A stretch of 64,000 nucleotides of DNA from Neoroseomonas marina. GTDB taxonomy: Bacteria; Pseudomonadota; Alphaproteobacteria; Acetobacterales; Acetobacteraceae. Position numbers and translations under genes: made by a program. The stretch lies in assembly GCF_012927745.1 (NCBI RefSeq), contig NZ_JABBKX010000010.1, positions 94,856 through 158,855 on the forward strand, read 5' to 3'. Positions 26,888 through 35,946 of the stretch are shown piece after piece (position 1 is the first letter of the stretch; every line of letters starts with the position of its first letter). The notes under the pieces were generated by a model that was given only the letters and a program-made list of their open reading frames with translations, was not told the DNA's origin and made no database searches.

Positions 26888-27742
26888 ATGCCCGACCCCA
26901 GCCTCCAGCGCCACATCGACGCCTGCAACAACATCACCTCGCCGGCGGGGCTGATCCCCTTCCGGATCGGCACGGCGCAGGTCGGCTGGGTCGACCCCGA
27001 CCTGGCCCAGGCGCTGACCTTCCGCCCGCGCGACTTCCATTTCGGCGCGGATGGCGTCGCGATGGCCGGCCGGCTGCGCAGCCCGGGGGCGCGCAGCGAG
27101 GCACTGGCCCAGGCGCTGCCATCCCTCGCGGCCGGCGCCTTCCTGCGGATCCGCCGCGAATTGTTCGACGTGCGGGAGACGAGCAACGGCCCGGTGCTCG
27201 CGACGCTCGATCGGGGCGCGCTGCCGGCCTTCGGCGTGATGTCCCAGGGCGTGCACGTCAACGGCATCGTCCGACGGGCGGACGGGCTGCATCTTTGGAT
27301 GGGCGTGCGGTCGCGCGACAAGGCCGTGGCGCCGGGGCAGCTCGACAACATCGTCGCCGGCGGGATCCCTGCCGGCCTGTCGCCCGACGAATGCCTGGTG
27401 AAGGAGGCGGGGGAGGAGGCGTCGCTGCCACCTGGCCTCGCCGTCACGGCGCGGCGTGCCGGCCGCATTTCCTACGTCATGCGGAACGGGGAGGGGCTGC
27501 GGCGGGACGTTCTGCATGTCTACGACCTCGAGATCCCCGACGGCGTCGCGCCGCGGCCGAACGACGACGAGGTCGAGCGTTTCGAGCTCTGGCCCGCCGC
27601 CCGGCTGCTCGACGCCGTGCGCCGGACCGACGAGGTGAAGTTCAACGTCAATCTGGTGCTGATCGACCTGTTCCTGCGCGAAGGGCTGATCGCGGACCCG
27701 GATGGCCGGCTACGTGCGGGGCTGGACCAGGGGCCCGACTGA
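26888..27742 (+). CDS. Nudix hydrolase, DUF4743/TPK-related type
   Basis: A 284-residue protein with an N-terminal DUF4743-like domain (LQRHIDACNNITSPAGLIPFRIG) and a Nudix domain from about residue 115. The Nudix box is GGIPAGLSPDECLVKEAGEEASL in the region of residues 156-178: the metal-binding Glu residues of the E-x2-EE part are kept, while the usual leading Glu is Leu and Arg is Lys. Relatives are fused or related to thiamine pyrophosphokinase and act on oxidised thiamine diphosphates or other nucleotides. It is divergent from the Atm1-type gene. Confidence 0.82.
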   Translation: MPDPSLQRHIDACNNITSPAGLIPFRIGTAQVGWVDPDLAQALTFRPRDFHFGADGVAMAGRLRSPGARSEALAQALPSLAAGAFLRIRRELFDVRETSNGPVLATLDRGALPAFGVMSQGVHVNGIVRRADGLHLWMGVRSRDKAVAPGQLDNIVAGGIPAGLSPDECLVKEAGEEASLPPGLAVTARRAGRISYVMRNGEGLRRDVLHVYDLEIPDGVAPRPNDDEVERFELWPAARLLDAVRRTDEVKFNVNLVLIDLFLREGLIADPDGRLRAGLDQGPD

Positions 27743-27880
27743 GCACGGCCACACGCGCTACGTGCGCGCCTGCAACCTGGCGTGACTGGACTCCCGCGGG
27801 CAGCTAGCCCCTTGCTATGTGCGATGCCGTCGCGGGACGGAGATCCCGCGCGTCGCCGGACCGAAGGAGAGGCCCCCGCA

Positions 27881-29425
27881 ATGCCGCGATCCCGCGCACT
27901 CGTGAAGGCGGCGCTGCTCGCCTCGGTCAGCCTTCTGCCGGCCTGCGGACTGACGGTGGAACGCAGCGCGCGGGTCGAGGGCCTCGAACGGGACCTCGCG
28001 GCGTCACAGGCCCGCAGCCAGGACCTCGCGACGCGGGTCGGCGAGTTGGAGCAGGCCCTGGCGGCGGAGCGGCAGGCGCGGGGCGACCTCGCAGCGGTTC
28101 AGCGCCAACTGGCTGCGGCACGGCGAGACCTGGCGGCCGCCCACCAGAATCGGGGCGCGGCGGACCAGGAAGCCGAGGCCATGCGGCAGCGGCTCGAGGC
28201 GCAGACCCGGCGGCTCGAAGCGCTGCGGGCCGAATCGCAGCAGACCCGGTTGCAGCTGGAGAACCGGATGGCCGAGGCCGCCGCAGCGGAACGTCGACTC
28301 GGCATCCTGCGTGGCGATACCCAGGCCGAACAGCAACGCGCTACCGCGGCACGCGGCGAGGTCGCCGCCGCCGAAGCCCGGCTCGGCACGCTGATGGCCC
28401 GCGCCGGCGAGGAGGAGCGCCGGCGCGAAGGCCTGCGCGCCGAGGTCGCCGCGGCGGAGCAGCGCCTCGTCCAGACGCGCGAGGCAGCGAATGTCGCGCA
28501 GGGCGAGGCCAATGCCCGGCGGCAGGGCGTGGCGCAGCTCGAAGCCGAGATCGGCAGGCTGACGTCCTCGCGTGACCAGGCCGCGACTGATCTGAGGGGC
28601 CTGCAGGGCCGCGTGGGGGAGTTGCGTGCCGAGGTCGCCGCCGCCGAACGCCGGGCGACGGAACTGCGCGACATGACCGGGGGCGAGGAACGCCGCCTGG
28701 CTGCCCTGCGCGGAGAGGCCGCAACGGCCGAGCGAACAGCGGCGGAACGGCGCGAGGCCGCGGCGGAGGCCGATCGCCGCGCCGTGGCTGCCACCCGGGC
28801 GGCCGACCAGGAAGCCGAGCGCGCCCGGGCCCAGGCCGAGGAGGCCCGCCGCACCGCCGGGACGGTGCAGGCCGCGCGCGGCGAAGCGGAGGCGCTGCAG
28901 CGCCAGGCCGAGGCACTGCGCCAGGAGGTGGCCGCGTCCGAGCGGCAGCGCCAGGACCTCGCCCGGCAGAACGAGGCGCTGCGCGGCGAGGTGACGGGGG
29001 CGGATCGGCGGCGGGCCGAGCTGGCCACTCAGAACGAGGCGCTGCGCGCCGAGGTCGCGGCCGCCGACCGTCGGCGGGGCGAGCTCGCCGCCCATGTCGA
29101 CCGGCTGCAGGCCGAGGTCCAAGCCGCTGATCTGCGGCGCGGCGAGGCCGCGGCGCAGGCCGATGCGGTTCGCTCGGCCCTGGCCACGGCCGAGCAGCGG
29201 CGCGCGGAGGTCGCCCAGCAGGTCGACGCCATGCGGACCGAAGTGGCGGCCGTCGAGCGCCGCCGCGCCGAGATCGCCGGCCAGATCGCGGCGACCGAGG
29301 CGCGGCTCGCGGAACGGCGCGCCGAGCTTACGGAACTCGAGGCGCGGGTGCGCCGGGCGCGGGAAGCGGCGGGATCCGATTCGATGAGCATCACCGTGCC
29401 GGGCCAGGCGCCGGCTCCACGCTGA
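27881..29425 (+). CDS. Large coiled-coil lipoprotein
   Basis: A 514-residue protein. ATG 27881 follows GAAGGAG and gives a lipoprotein signal ending LLPAC (C22). After it nearly the whole chain is alpha-helical coiled coil rich in Ala, Arg, Glu and Gln, with repeating units such as LRAEVAAAERR and QNEALRGEV. The C-terminus (SDSMSITVPGQAPAPR) is short and non-helical. No enzymatic domain is visible. It is probably an envelope structural or tethering protein, but the function is unknown. It precedes the GAF-Bug-crotonase genes on the same strand. Confidence 0.75.
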   Translation: MPRSRALVKAALLASVSLLPACGLTVERSARVEGLERDLAASQARSQDLATRVGELEQALAAERQARGDLAAVQRQLAAARRDLAAAHQNRGAADQEAEAMRQRLEAQTRRLEALRAESQQTRLQLENRMAEAAAAERRLGILRGDTQAEQQRATAARGEVAAAEARLGTLMARAGEEERRREGLRAEVAAAEQRLVQTREAANVAQGEANARRQGVAQLEAEIGRLTSSRDQAATDLRGLQGRVGELRAEVAAAERRATELRDMTGGEERRLAALRGEAATAERTAAERREAAAEADRRAVAATRAADQEAERARAQAEEARRTAGTVQAARGEAEALQRQAEALRQEVAASERQRQDLARQNEALRGEVTGADRRRAELATQNEALRAEVAAADRRRGELAAHVDRLQAEVQAADLRRGEAAAQADAVRSALATAEQRRAEVAQQVDAMRTEVAAVERRRAEIAGQIAATEARLAERRAELTELEARVRRAREAAGSDSMSITVPGQAPAPR

Positions 29426-29472
29426 TCCTGCCCCCCCGTGAGGCGGGCGCGGCTTTGCGCTATGGCTTGTCG

Positions 29473-29976
29473 ATGACCCGACCGGATCCCTTACCCCATT
29501 TGCGCGCGGTGGCCGCGGCCATGATCCTGCCCGGCCAGCCGGCCGCGCTGTTCGCGGCCCTTCAGGCGGCGACCGCCGCCTGCATCGGCCATCGGCTGTT
29601 CACCGTCATGCGCCACGACGCCGCGGCCGGCCGCAATCGCCGCGTCTACAGCAGCGATGCGGAGGCCTATCCCGTCGCCGGCTTCAAACCGGTCAACTGG
29701 GAGCACCCCTGGACGCAGCGGGTGCTGGTCGAGGGACGCGCCTGGATCGGGCGCGACGCCGCCGACATCGCCTGGGCCTACCCCGACCATGAGAAGATCG
29801 CAGCCTTGGGCCTCGGGAGCGCGATGAACCTGCCGGTGCGCTGGAACGGGCGGCCGCTCGGGTCGGTGAACCTGTTGCACGCCGCGGGCCATTTCACCGA
29901 GGAGGACGCGGCGCTCGGCGCGGTGTTTGCAGCGCTGGCGGCGCCGGCCCTTCTCGCGCCGGATGACGATCGATGA
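29473..29976 (+). CDS. GAF-domain protein
   Basis: About 167 residues forming a single GAF-like sensory domain: HRLFTVMRHD near residue 43, RRVYSSDAEAYPVAG, and LGLGSAMNLPVRWNGRPLGSVNLLH near 105-130. No output domain is attached. Its stop overlaps an in-frame ATG of the next gene and the Bug gene follows at once, so the two are likely co-expressed. Single GAF proteins next to Bug proteins may bind the same ligand; this is inference. Confidence 0.75.
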   Translation: MTRPDPLPHLRAVAAAMILPGQPAALFAALQAATAACIGHRLFTVMRHDAAAGRNRRVYSSDAEAYPVAGFKPVNWEHPWTQRVLVEGRAWIGRDAADIAWAYPDHEKIAALGLGSAMNLPVRWNGRPLGSVNLLHAAGHFTEEDAALGAVFAALAAPALLAPDDDR

Positions 29977-29990
29977 CCCGGGAGACCTCC

Positions 29991-30962
29991 ATGCACCGCC
30001 TGATCCGCCGCCGGCCGCTGCTCGCCGCGACGGCACTCCTTGCGCCCTTGCCGCTCGCCGCGCAGACTGCCTTCAGCCGACCGATCCGCCTGATCATCCC
30101 CTGGGCGCCCGGCGGCACCACCGACATCCTCGGGCGGATCGTGGCGGAACCGCTGGGCCAGGCGCTGGGGCAGCCCGTGCTGGTCGAGAACCGCACCGGG
30201 GCATCGGGCAACATCGGGTCCGATACCGTCGCCAAGGCGGCGCCGGACGGGCACACCCTGCTCTTCGGGTCGATGTCGACCCACGCGATGAACCACGCAC
30301 TGATGCGGTCCATGCCCTTCGACGGGGTGGCGGACTTCACGCCGCTCGCCATGCTGGGCTTCGCGATCAACACGATGGTCGTGCATCCGTCGGTGCCCGC
30401 GCAGACGGTGCCGGAGTTCATCGCCTATGTCCGCGCCAACCCGGACAATCTGGCCTATGCCTCCGCCGGGCCCGGATCGACCAACCACCTCTGCGCCGCG
30501 CTGTTCGAGAGCATGACCGGCGTCCGCATGGTGCATGTGCCCTATCGCGGCGGGCAGCCGGCGGTGACGGACACGGTTGGCGGGCAGACACAGCTGTTCT
30601 TCAGCGCCGCGACGCAGACCATGCCGCATGTCGAGGGCGGACGGCTGCGCCTGCTGGCGGTGACCGAAGCTGCGCGCTGGAGCCGCCAGCCGAACGTGCC
30701 GACGGTGGGCGAAAGCGTACCCGGCTACGAGATGGCGGTGTGGTACGGCGCCTTCGGTCCGAAGGGCATGGATCCGGCCCTGCAGCAGCGCCTGAACGCG
30801 GAGCTGAACCGCATCCTCATGACGCCCGCGGTGAAGGAACGTCTCGAGGGCATGGGGGTGGAGATGGCGCCCGAATCCACCGCCGCCTTCGGGCAGCGCG
30901 TGCGTACCGACGCGGAGAAGTGGGGGGCGCTGATCCGGCGCCTGGGCATCGAGGCCAGCTGA
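29991..30962 (+). CDS. Bug-family (TctC-like) solute-binding protein
   Basis: A 323-residue exported protein. ATG 29991 follows GGGAG and starts a good signal peptide (MHRLIRRRPLLAATALLAPLPLAAQ); ATG 29973, overlapping the GAF stop, is also possible. Family motifs: IRLIIPWAPGGTTDILGR, ENRTGASGNIGS and HVPYRGG near residue 180. It lacks adjacent TctA/TctB subunits. It heads a run of three acyl-CoA enzymes. Confidence 0.92.
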   Translation: MHRLIRRRPLLAATALLAPLPLAAQTAFSRPIRLIIPWAPGGTTDILGRIVAEPLGQALGQPVLVENRTGASGNIGSDTVAKAAPDGHTLLFGSMSTHAMNHALMRSMPFDGVADFTPLAMLGFAINTMVVHPSVPAQTVPEFIAYVRANPDNLAYASAGPGSTNHLCAALFESMTGVRMVHVPYRGGQPAVTDTVGGQTQLFFSAATQTMPHVEGGRLRLLAVTEAARWSRQPNVPTVGESVPGYEMAVWYGAFGPKGMDPALQQRLNAELNRILMTPAVKERLEGMGVEMAPESTAAFGQRVRTDAEKWGALIRRLGIEAS

Positions 30963-31019
30963 GCCCGGCTTGCCGGGTCCGCGGGCGCGCTCCATCCTCC
31001 GCCGCCTCATACGGGGGAA

Positions 31020-31826
31020 ATGCCGATGGACGCGCCGCTGAAGGTCGAGATCGAGGAGGGCATCGCCCTCCTCACCATGAATCGTGCGGAGTCGCGCAAC
31101 CCGCTCGACCCCGAGATGCAGGACGCGCTGCTCGACACGCTGTCCTCGCTCGATGCGGGGCAGGAGGTGCGGGTCGCCATCCTGACGGGCGCCGGTACGG
31201 CCTTCTGCGCCGGCGGCAATGTGCGCCGCATGGGCGAGGCGGCGAGTGGCCCGAAGGAGCGCACCCCGGCTCAGGCGCGCGGCTATTACCGCTGGGGCAT
31301 CCAGCGCATCCCGCGCCTGCTCGAGCAGCTCGAAATGCCGGTGATCGCGGCGGTGAACGGGCCGGCGATGGGCGCGGGGTGCGACCTTGCCTGCATGTGC
31401 GACCTGCGGATCGCGGGCGAGAGCGCGCGCTTCGCCGAATCCTTCGTGAAGCTCGGCATCATTCCCGGCGACGGCGGTGCCTGGCTGCTGCCGCGCATCG
31501 TCGGCTTCGCCAAGGCGTCCGAGATGGCGCTGACCGGCGATTCGCTGACGGCGCAGGACGCGCTGGCGGCGGGGCTGGTGTCGCGCGTGGTGCCGGATGC
31601 GGAGCTGATCCCGGCGGCGAAGGCGCTCGCCGCGCGCGTCGCCGCCAACCCGCCCCAGGCTGTGCGCATGGCGCGGCGGCTGCTGCGCGAGGCCTGGAAC
31701 AACCGGCTCGACACCGTGCTCGAGATGTCGTCCGCGATGCAGGCGGTCGCGCACACCACGGATGACCACAAGGAGGCGCTGGCGGCGATGCGCGAGAAGC
31801 GCAAGCCGACCTACAAGGGCGCCTGA
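31020..31826 (+). CDS. Enoyl-CoA hydratase/isomerase (crotonase) family protein
   Basis: A 268-residue crotonase-fold enzyme. The oxyanion-hole loops are GTAFCAGGN (about residues 59-67) and NGPAMGAGCDLA (116-127). The position of the first catalytic Glu of rat crotonase is occupied by Phe in SFVKLG, and the next loop reads IPGDGG, so plain hydratase activity is doubtful and isomerase, hydrolase or lyase chemistry is possible. The next gene starts 2 bp after its stop. Confidence 0.87.
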   Translation: MPMDAPLKVEIEEGIALLTMNRAESRNPLDPEMQDALLDTLSSLDAGQEVRVAILTGAGTAFCAGGNVRRMGEAASGPKERTPAQARGYYRWGIQRIPRLLEQLEMPVIAAVNGPAMGAGCDLACMCDLRIAGESARFAESFVKLGIIPGDGGAWLLPRIVGFAKASEMALTGDSLTAQDALAAGLVSRVVPDAELIPAAKALAARVAANPPQAVRMARRLLREAWNNRLDTVLEMSSAMQAVAHTTDDHKEALAAMREKRKPTYKGA

Positions 31827-31827
31827 G

Positions 31828-32673
31828 ATGGCCTTCGCGCCGGGGCTGCTCGCCGGCCGCCGCGCCCTGGTGACGGGCGGCGGCACCGGGCTCGGGTGCA
31901 GCATCGGCAAGCGGTTCCTGGAGCTCGGCGCGTCGCTCGCGATCTGCGGGCGGCGCGTGGCGGTGCTGGAAACGACTGCCGAGGCCTTGCGCGCGGAGGT
32001 TCCGGGCGCGCAGGTCACGACGCATCCCTGCGACGTTCGCAACGCGACTGCGGTGGAGGCGATGCTGGACGATGTCTGGCGGCACGGGCCGGCCGACATC
32101 CTGGTGAACAATGCGGCGGCGAACTTCCTGGCGCAGACGCATCGCCTGTCAGCGCGCGCGGTCGATGCGGTGCTCGGCACGACGTTGCACGGGGCTGCCT
32201 ACTGCACCATCGGTTGCGGACGGCGCTGGATCGATGCAGGGCAGCCGGGCGTGGTGCTGTCCATCCTGACGCTCTCGGCGCTGCAGGGCGGCGCCTTCAC
32301 CGCGCCATCCGCCATGGCGAAGGCGGGGTTGCTGGCCATGACGCAGAGCCTCGCCGTCGAGTGGGGACCGCGCGGCATCCGGCTGGTGGCGATCGCGCCC
32401 GGCACCTTTCCCACGGAGGCCGCGGTCGCGCGCCTGCGCCCCGGTGGCGTCGAGCATGACGGCGTGCCGCTCCGCCGCGCCGGGAAGCACGAGGAACTGA
32501 CCGACCTCGCCGCCTTCCTCGTCTCCGATCATGCCGGCTACGTCACCGGCGAATGCGTTGTCGCGGATGGCGGCCGGCGGCTGCTGGGCGGTGCGCGGGC
32601 CGGGGCGCAGGAGATGCTGGACTGGACCGACGAGCAATGGGCGGCCCAGCGCGCCCGCACGCCGTCGCGCTGA
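31828..32673 (+). CDS. SDR oxidoreductase, 2,4-dienoyl-CoA reductase-like
   Basis: A 281-residue short-chain dehydrogenase. The cofactor loop is TGGGTGLGCSIGKRF near residue 17, and NNAA near residue 93. The usual Tyr-x3-Lys is replaced by SAMAK in TAPSAMAKAGLLAM, with Lys kept; this is the arrangement of animal-type 2,4-dienoyl-CoA reductases, which place their Tyr elsewhere. It sits between two crotonase genes, 2 and 13 bp away, fitting a role in unsaturated acyl-CoA metabolism. Confidence 0.82.
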   Translation: MAFAPGLLAGRRALVTGGGTGLGCSIGKRFLELGASLAICGRRVAVLETTAEALRAEVPGAQVTTHPCDVRNATAVEAMLDDVWRHGPADILVNNAAANFLAQTHRLSARAVDAVLGTTLHGAAYCTIGCGRRWIDAGQPGVVLSILTLSALQGGAFTAPSAMAKAGLLAMTQSLAVEWGPRGIRLVAIAPGTFPTEAAVARLRPGGVEHDGVPLRRAGKHEELTDLAAFLVSDHAGYVTGECVVADGGRRLLGGARAGAQEMLDWTDEQWAAQRARTPSR

Positions 32674-32686
32674 GGAACCGCCCGCC

Positions 32687-33499
32687 ATGGCCTTCACGGA
32701 AATCACCTACGAGGTCGCCGACCGCATCGCGACGATCACGCTGAACCGGCCGGAGAAGCGCAACGCCTGGTCGCCGGTGACCGAAGCCGAGGTGCGCGAG
32801 GCCTTCGGTCTGATCGCCGCGGATGACGACGTGCGCGCGGTGATCCTGACCGGCGCGGGCAGCACCTTCTGCGTCGGTGCCGACGTCACCGGCATCGCCG
32901 GCCGCAAGCCCGACCGGCCGCCCTTCACCGGCGTCACGCCCCCGCCGGGCGATCCGCCGCCGGTCGAGGATCTGTCGCGCCGCTACTCCTACATCCTGAA
33001 CATCGGCAAGCCGGTGATCGCGGCGATCAACGGGGCGGTGGCGGGCGTCGGGCTGGCCGTGACGATGTATTGCGATGTGCGCTTCATGGCCGCGGGTGCG
33101 AAGCTCGCTTGCGCCTTTCCGCGCCGCGGGCTGATCGCCGAGCACGGCATCGCCTGGACCCTGCCGCGTGCGATCGGACCGATGAACGCCGCCGACCTGC
33201 TGCTGTCGGGCCGCACCATCACGGCGGAGGAAGCGGCCGCGATGGGTCTGGTGCGCGCGCTGCCGGCCGACGGCTTCGCCGCGACGGTGCGCGCCTATGT
33301 CGCCGATATCGTCGGGAACTGTTCGCCGCGATCGCTGCGCATCATCCGGCGCCAACTGGCGCTGGCCCCGCTGCAGTCGCTGTCCGAGGCGATCGAACTC
33401 GCCGAGACGGAACAGGCCGCGACCATCGGCACCGAAGACCGGCGGGAAGGTGCTGCGGCCTTCCTGGAAAAGCGCAGGCCGAGCTTCACCGGCCGCTGA
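32687..33499 (+). CDS. Enoyl-CoA hydratase (crotonase) family protein
   Basis: A 270-residue crotonase. Motifs: NRPEKRNAWS, GSTFCVGADVTG, NGAVAGVGLAV and FPRRGLIAEHGIAWTLPRAIG. The RRGLIAEHG form is common in a distinct crotonase subgroup. It is the last gene of the plus-strand catabolic unit and overlaps the end of the convergent CaiB-like gene by 14 bp. Confidence 0.88.
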   Translation: MAFTEITYEVADRIATITLNRPEKRNAWSPVTEAEVREAFGLIAADDDVRAVILTGAGSTFCVGADVTGIAGRKPDRPPFTGVTPPPGDPPPVEDLSRRYSYILNIGKPVIAAINGAVAGVGLAVTMYCDVRFMAAGAKLACAFPRRGLIAEHGIAWTLPRAIGPMNAADLLLSGRTITAEEAAAMGLVRALPADGFAATVRAYVADIVGNCSPRSLRIIRRQLALAPLQSLSEAIELAETEQAATIGTEDRREGAAAFLEKRRPSFTGR

Positions 33500-34700
33500 A
33501 GCGCGGCCCGAGGCCCCCGGCTCCGCGGACCGAATCCCGCTCGCCTTCGCTCATGCCGAGCAGACCGCCCAGGACATCGGCCTCGTGCTGGTTCAGGAAG
33601 GGGCTCGGGGCGAAGGCCGGAGGTGGCGCACCTTCGATCCGCAGCGGCGTCGAGGGCAGGACGACATGGCCGACCTCGGGGTGGTCCACCCAGCGCAGCA
33701 TGCCCCGGTCGTGCATGCCGGGGTCGTTGAGCACTTCCTCGAGCGTGCGAACCGGCGCGGCGGGCACGCCGTGCTCGCGCGTCAGGGCTTCGAGCTCGGC
33801 GCGGCTGTGGGCGGAGGTCCAGGCGGTGACGAGCCGGTCGACCTCGGCCATGTGCTTCACGCGGTCGGGGTTGCTGCGGAAGCGCTCGTCGCCGATCAGG
33901 TCCGATTCTCCCATGGCGCGGAGCAGGCGGTCCCAATGGGCTTCCGTCACGACGATGATGGCGATCCAGCCATCCTTCGCCGGGTAGACATTGTAGGGCG
34001 CCATGGCGAGGCCGGCATGGCTGTTGCCCGTGCGCGGCGGCACGTTCTTCAGCTGCCCGCCGAAATGCATGCCGATGGCCGAGGCGAGCGTCGAATAGGC
34101 CGCGTCCTGCATCGCGACCTCGACATAGGTGCCCTTGCCGGAGCGCTCGCGCGCGAAGAGTGCGGTCATGATCGCACCGTAGAGGTGCGTGCCGCCGAGG
34201 AAGTCGCAGACCGTCGGCCCGGCCTTGGTCGGCGGCCCGTCCGGATAGCCGGTGGTGTGCATGATACCGACCGCGGCCTGGACGGTGAGGTCCATGGCCA
34301 GCCGGTCCTTGTCCGGCCCCGTCTGCCCGTAGCCCGAGCCCGCCGCGTAGACCAGGCGCGGGTTGCGCTTCAGCAGCGCCTCGTGCCCCAGGCCGAGCCG
34401 GTCCATCACGCCGGGCGAGAAGTTCTCGATGACGACGTCGGCGCGGTCGACAAGGCGCAGGAAGACCTCCTGCCCCTTCGGGTTCTTGAGGTCGAGCGAG
34501 AGGCCCTTCTTGTTCGAATTCAGCATCGCCATCGGCACCGAGCCGCCGGCAACCATGGCGCGGCGGCGCAGCGGCTCGCCGGTCGGCGGCTCGATCTTGA
34601 TGACGGTCGCGCCGGCCTGCGCCATCAGGAAGCCGGCATAGGGCGCCTGGTAGATGTGCCCGAGGTCGAGGACGAGGAGACCGTCGAGCGGCAGCGCCAC
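33486..34700 (-). CDS. CaiB/BaiF-type (family III) CoA-transferase
   Basis: A 404-residue enzyme. LVLDLGHIYQAPYAGFLMAQAGATVIKIEPP is the family opening, and the catalytic aspartate is in GPTVCDFLGG (D166), the position of Asp169 in formyl-CoA transferase. Family III enzymes transfer CoA from succinyl-CoA or another donor to an organic acid. It starts 4 bp after the acyl-CoA dehydrogenase stop, so the two likely act in sequence. Confidence 0.93.
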   Translation of the reverse strand: MALPLDGLLVLDLGHIYQAPYAGFLMAQAGATVIKIEPPTGEPLRRRAMVAGGSVPMAMLNSNKKGLSLDLKNPKGQEVFLRLVDRADVVIENFSPGVMDRLGLGHEALLKRNPRLVYAAGSGYGQTGPDKDRLAMDLTVQAAVGIMHTTGYPDGPPTKAGPTVCDFLGGTHLYGAIMTALFARERSGKGTYVEVAMQDAAYSTLASAIGMHFGGQLKNVPPRTGNSHAGLAMAPYNVYPAKDGWIAIIVVTEAHWDRLLRAMGESDLIGDERFRSNPDRVKHMAEVDRLVTAWTSAHSRAELEALTREHGVPAAPVRTLEEVLNDPGMHDRGMLRWVDHPEVGHVVLPSTPLRIEGAPPPAFAPSPFLNQHEADVLGGLLGMSEGERDSVRGAGGLGPRFSGR

Positions 34701-34704
34701 GGCC

Positions 34705-35880
34705 TCAGACCTTCCCGCCGAGCGTGCGGCGGCCGATCGCGCTGCGATGGACCTCGGACGGGCCCTCGTAGACCCGCATCAGCCGCACCTGCTGGTGCAT
34801 CAGCTGCAGCGGCAGTTCCTTGGTGACGCCCATCGCGCCCCAGGTCTGCATGGCGTTGTCGAGCACCGACTGCGCCATCTCCGTCGCGCGCACCTTGAGG
34901 ATCGAGGCCTCCATGCGGACATCCGCACCGGCATCGAGCTTCGCCGCGAGGTCCTGCACCATCAGCCGGCAGGCATGGATCTCCATCACGGCCTCGGCCG
35001 CGAACCACTGGATCGCCTGGCGGTCGGCGAGGCGCACGCCCCAGGTGACGCGGTTCTGCGCCTGCTCGGTCATCATCTCGAGCGCGCGGCGCGCCATGCC
35101 GATGCAGCGTGCCCCCATCTGCATGCGCCGCACGTTGAGGCGCAGCTGCATCGGGGCGTAGCCGCGGCCGAGCTCGCCGAGGACATTCTCGGCCGGCACG
35201 CGGCAATCCTCGAAGACGAGCTCATAGGTGCGTCGCCCGCCCACCATCGGGATCTCGCGCTCGATGACGAAACCGGGCGTGCCCTTCTCGACGATGAAGG
35301 CCGTGATGCCGTCCTGGCGCTTCCCATCGCCGGTGCGGGCCATGAGGATGATGAAGTCGGCGCGCGGAACGTTCGAGACCCAGATCTTCCGGCCATTGAT
35401 GACCCAGTGGTCGCCGTCCTTCACCGCGCGCGTCGTCATCCCCGCGGGATCGCCGCCGGCGCCGGGCTCGGAGATCGCCATGGCCGAGCGCTGCTCGCCG
35501 CGCGCATAGGGGTCGAGGTACTTGGCGCGCTGCAGTGGGCTCGCGACCGAGAGCATCATGTGCAGGTTCGGGCTGTCGGGCGGGATGGTGAAGGGCACGC
35601 AGGCGCGGGCCATCTCCTCCTCCGCGGCCGCGAGGGAGAGCAGCGGCAGGTTGGCGCCGCCGAATTCCTCCGGCACGTCGAGGCCCCACAGGCCGAGTTC
35701 CTGGCAACGGGCGAGGAGGGTCTTCTCCTCCTCCTCGGACAGCTTGAAGCCGCCGCCGGTCGCCTCGCGCTTCAGAACGGCCGGTTCCAGCGGCATGAGG
35801 TCGCGTTCCACGAACTTCGCGACCAGGTCCCGGAGCATCCGGGTCTCCTCGCTGGCGGCGTGGGGCTGGTTGTGGTCCAT
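34705..35880 (-). CDS. Acyl-CoA dehydrogenase
   Basis: A 391-residue flavoenzyme with the three ACAD domains. FAD/substrate blocks include AMAISEPGAGGDPAG (~residue 130) and WVINGRKIWVSN. The catalytic base is in YEGPSEVHR (E372), the medium-chain acyl-CoA dehydrogenase position. It introduces an alpha-beta double bond in an acyl-CoA; the chain type is not determined. It lies in a six-gene minus-strand run with a CoA-transferase and a Bug protein. Confidence 0.93.
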   Translation of the reverse strand: MDHNQPHAASEETRMLRDLVAKFVERDLMPLEPAVLKREATGGGFKLSEEEEKTLLARCQELGLWGLDVPEEFGGANLPLLSLAAAEEEMARACVPFTIPPDSPNLHMMLSVASPLQRAKYLDPYARGEQRSAMAISEPGAGGDPAGMTTRAVKDGDHWVINGRKIWVSNVPRADFIILMARTGDGKRQDGITAFIVEKGTPGFVIEREIPMVGGRRTYELVFEDCRVPAENVLGELGRGYAPMQLRLNVRRMQMGARCIGMARRALEMMTEQAQNRVTWGVRLADRQAIQWFAAEAVMEIHACRLMVQDLAAKLDAGADVRMEASILKVRATEMAQSVLDNAMQTWGAMGVTKELPLQLMHQQVRLMRVYEGPSEVHRSAIGRRTLGGKV

Positions 35881-35946
35881 GGTGCGATCCTCCGAATTCG
35901 CCGGAACCGACCACCCAGGGGCGGCGGCGTCAAGCAGGGGTCAGGG

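Noticed and set aside
28000..29400. Repetitive DNA that could look like a repeat array or CRISPR
   Set aside because: The repeats are imperfect, without spacers, and are explained by coiled-coil codons.
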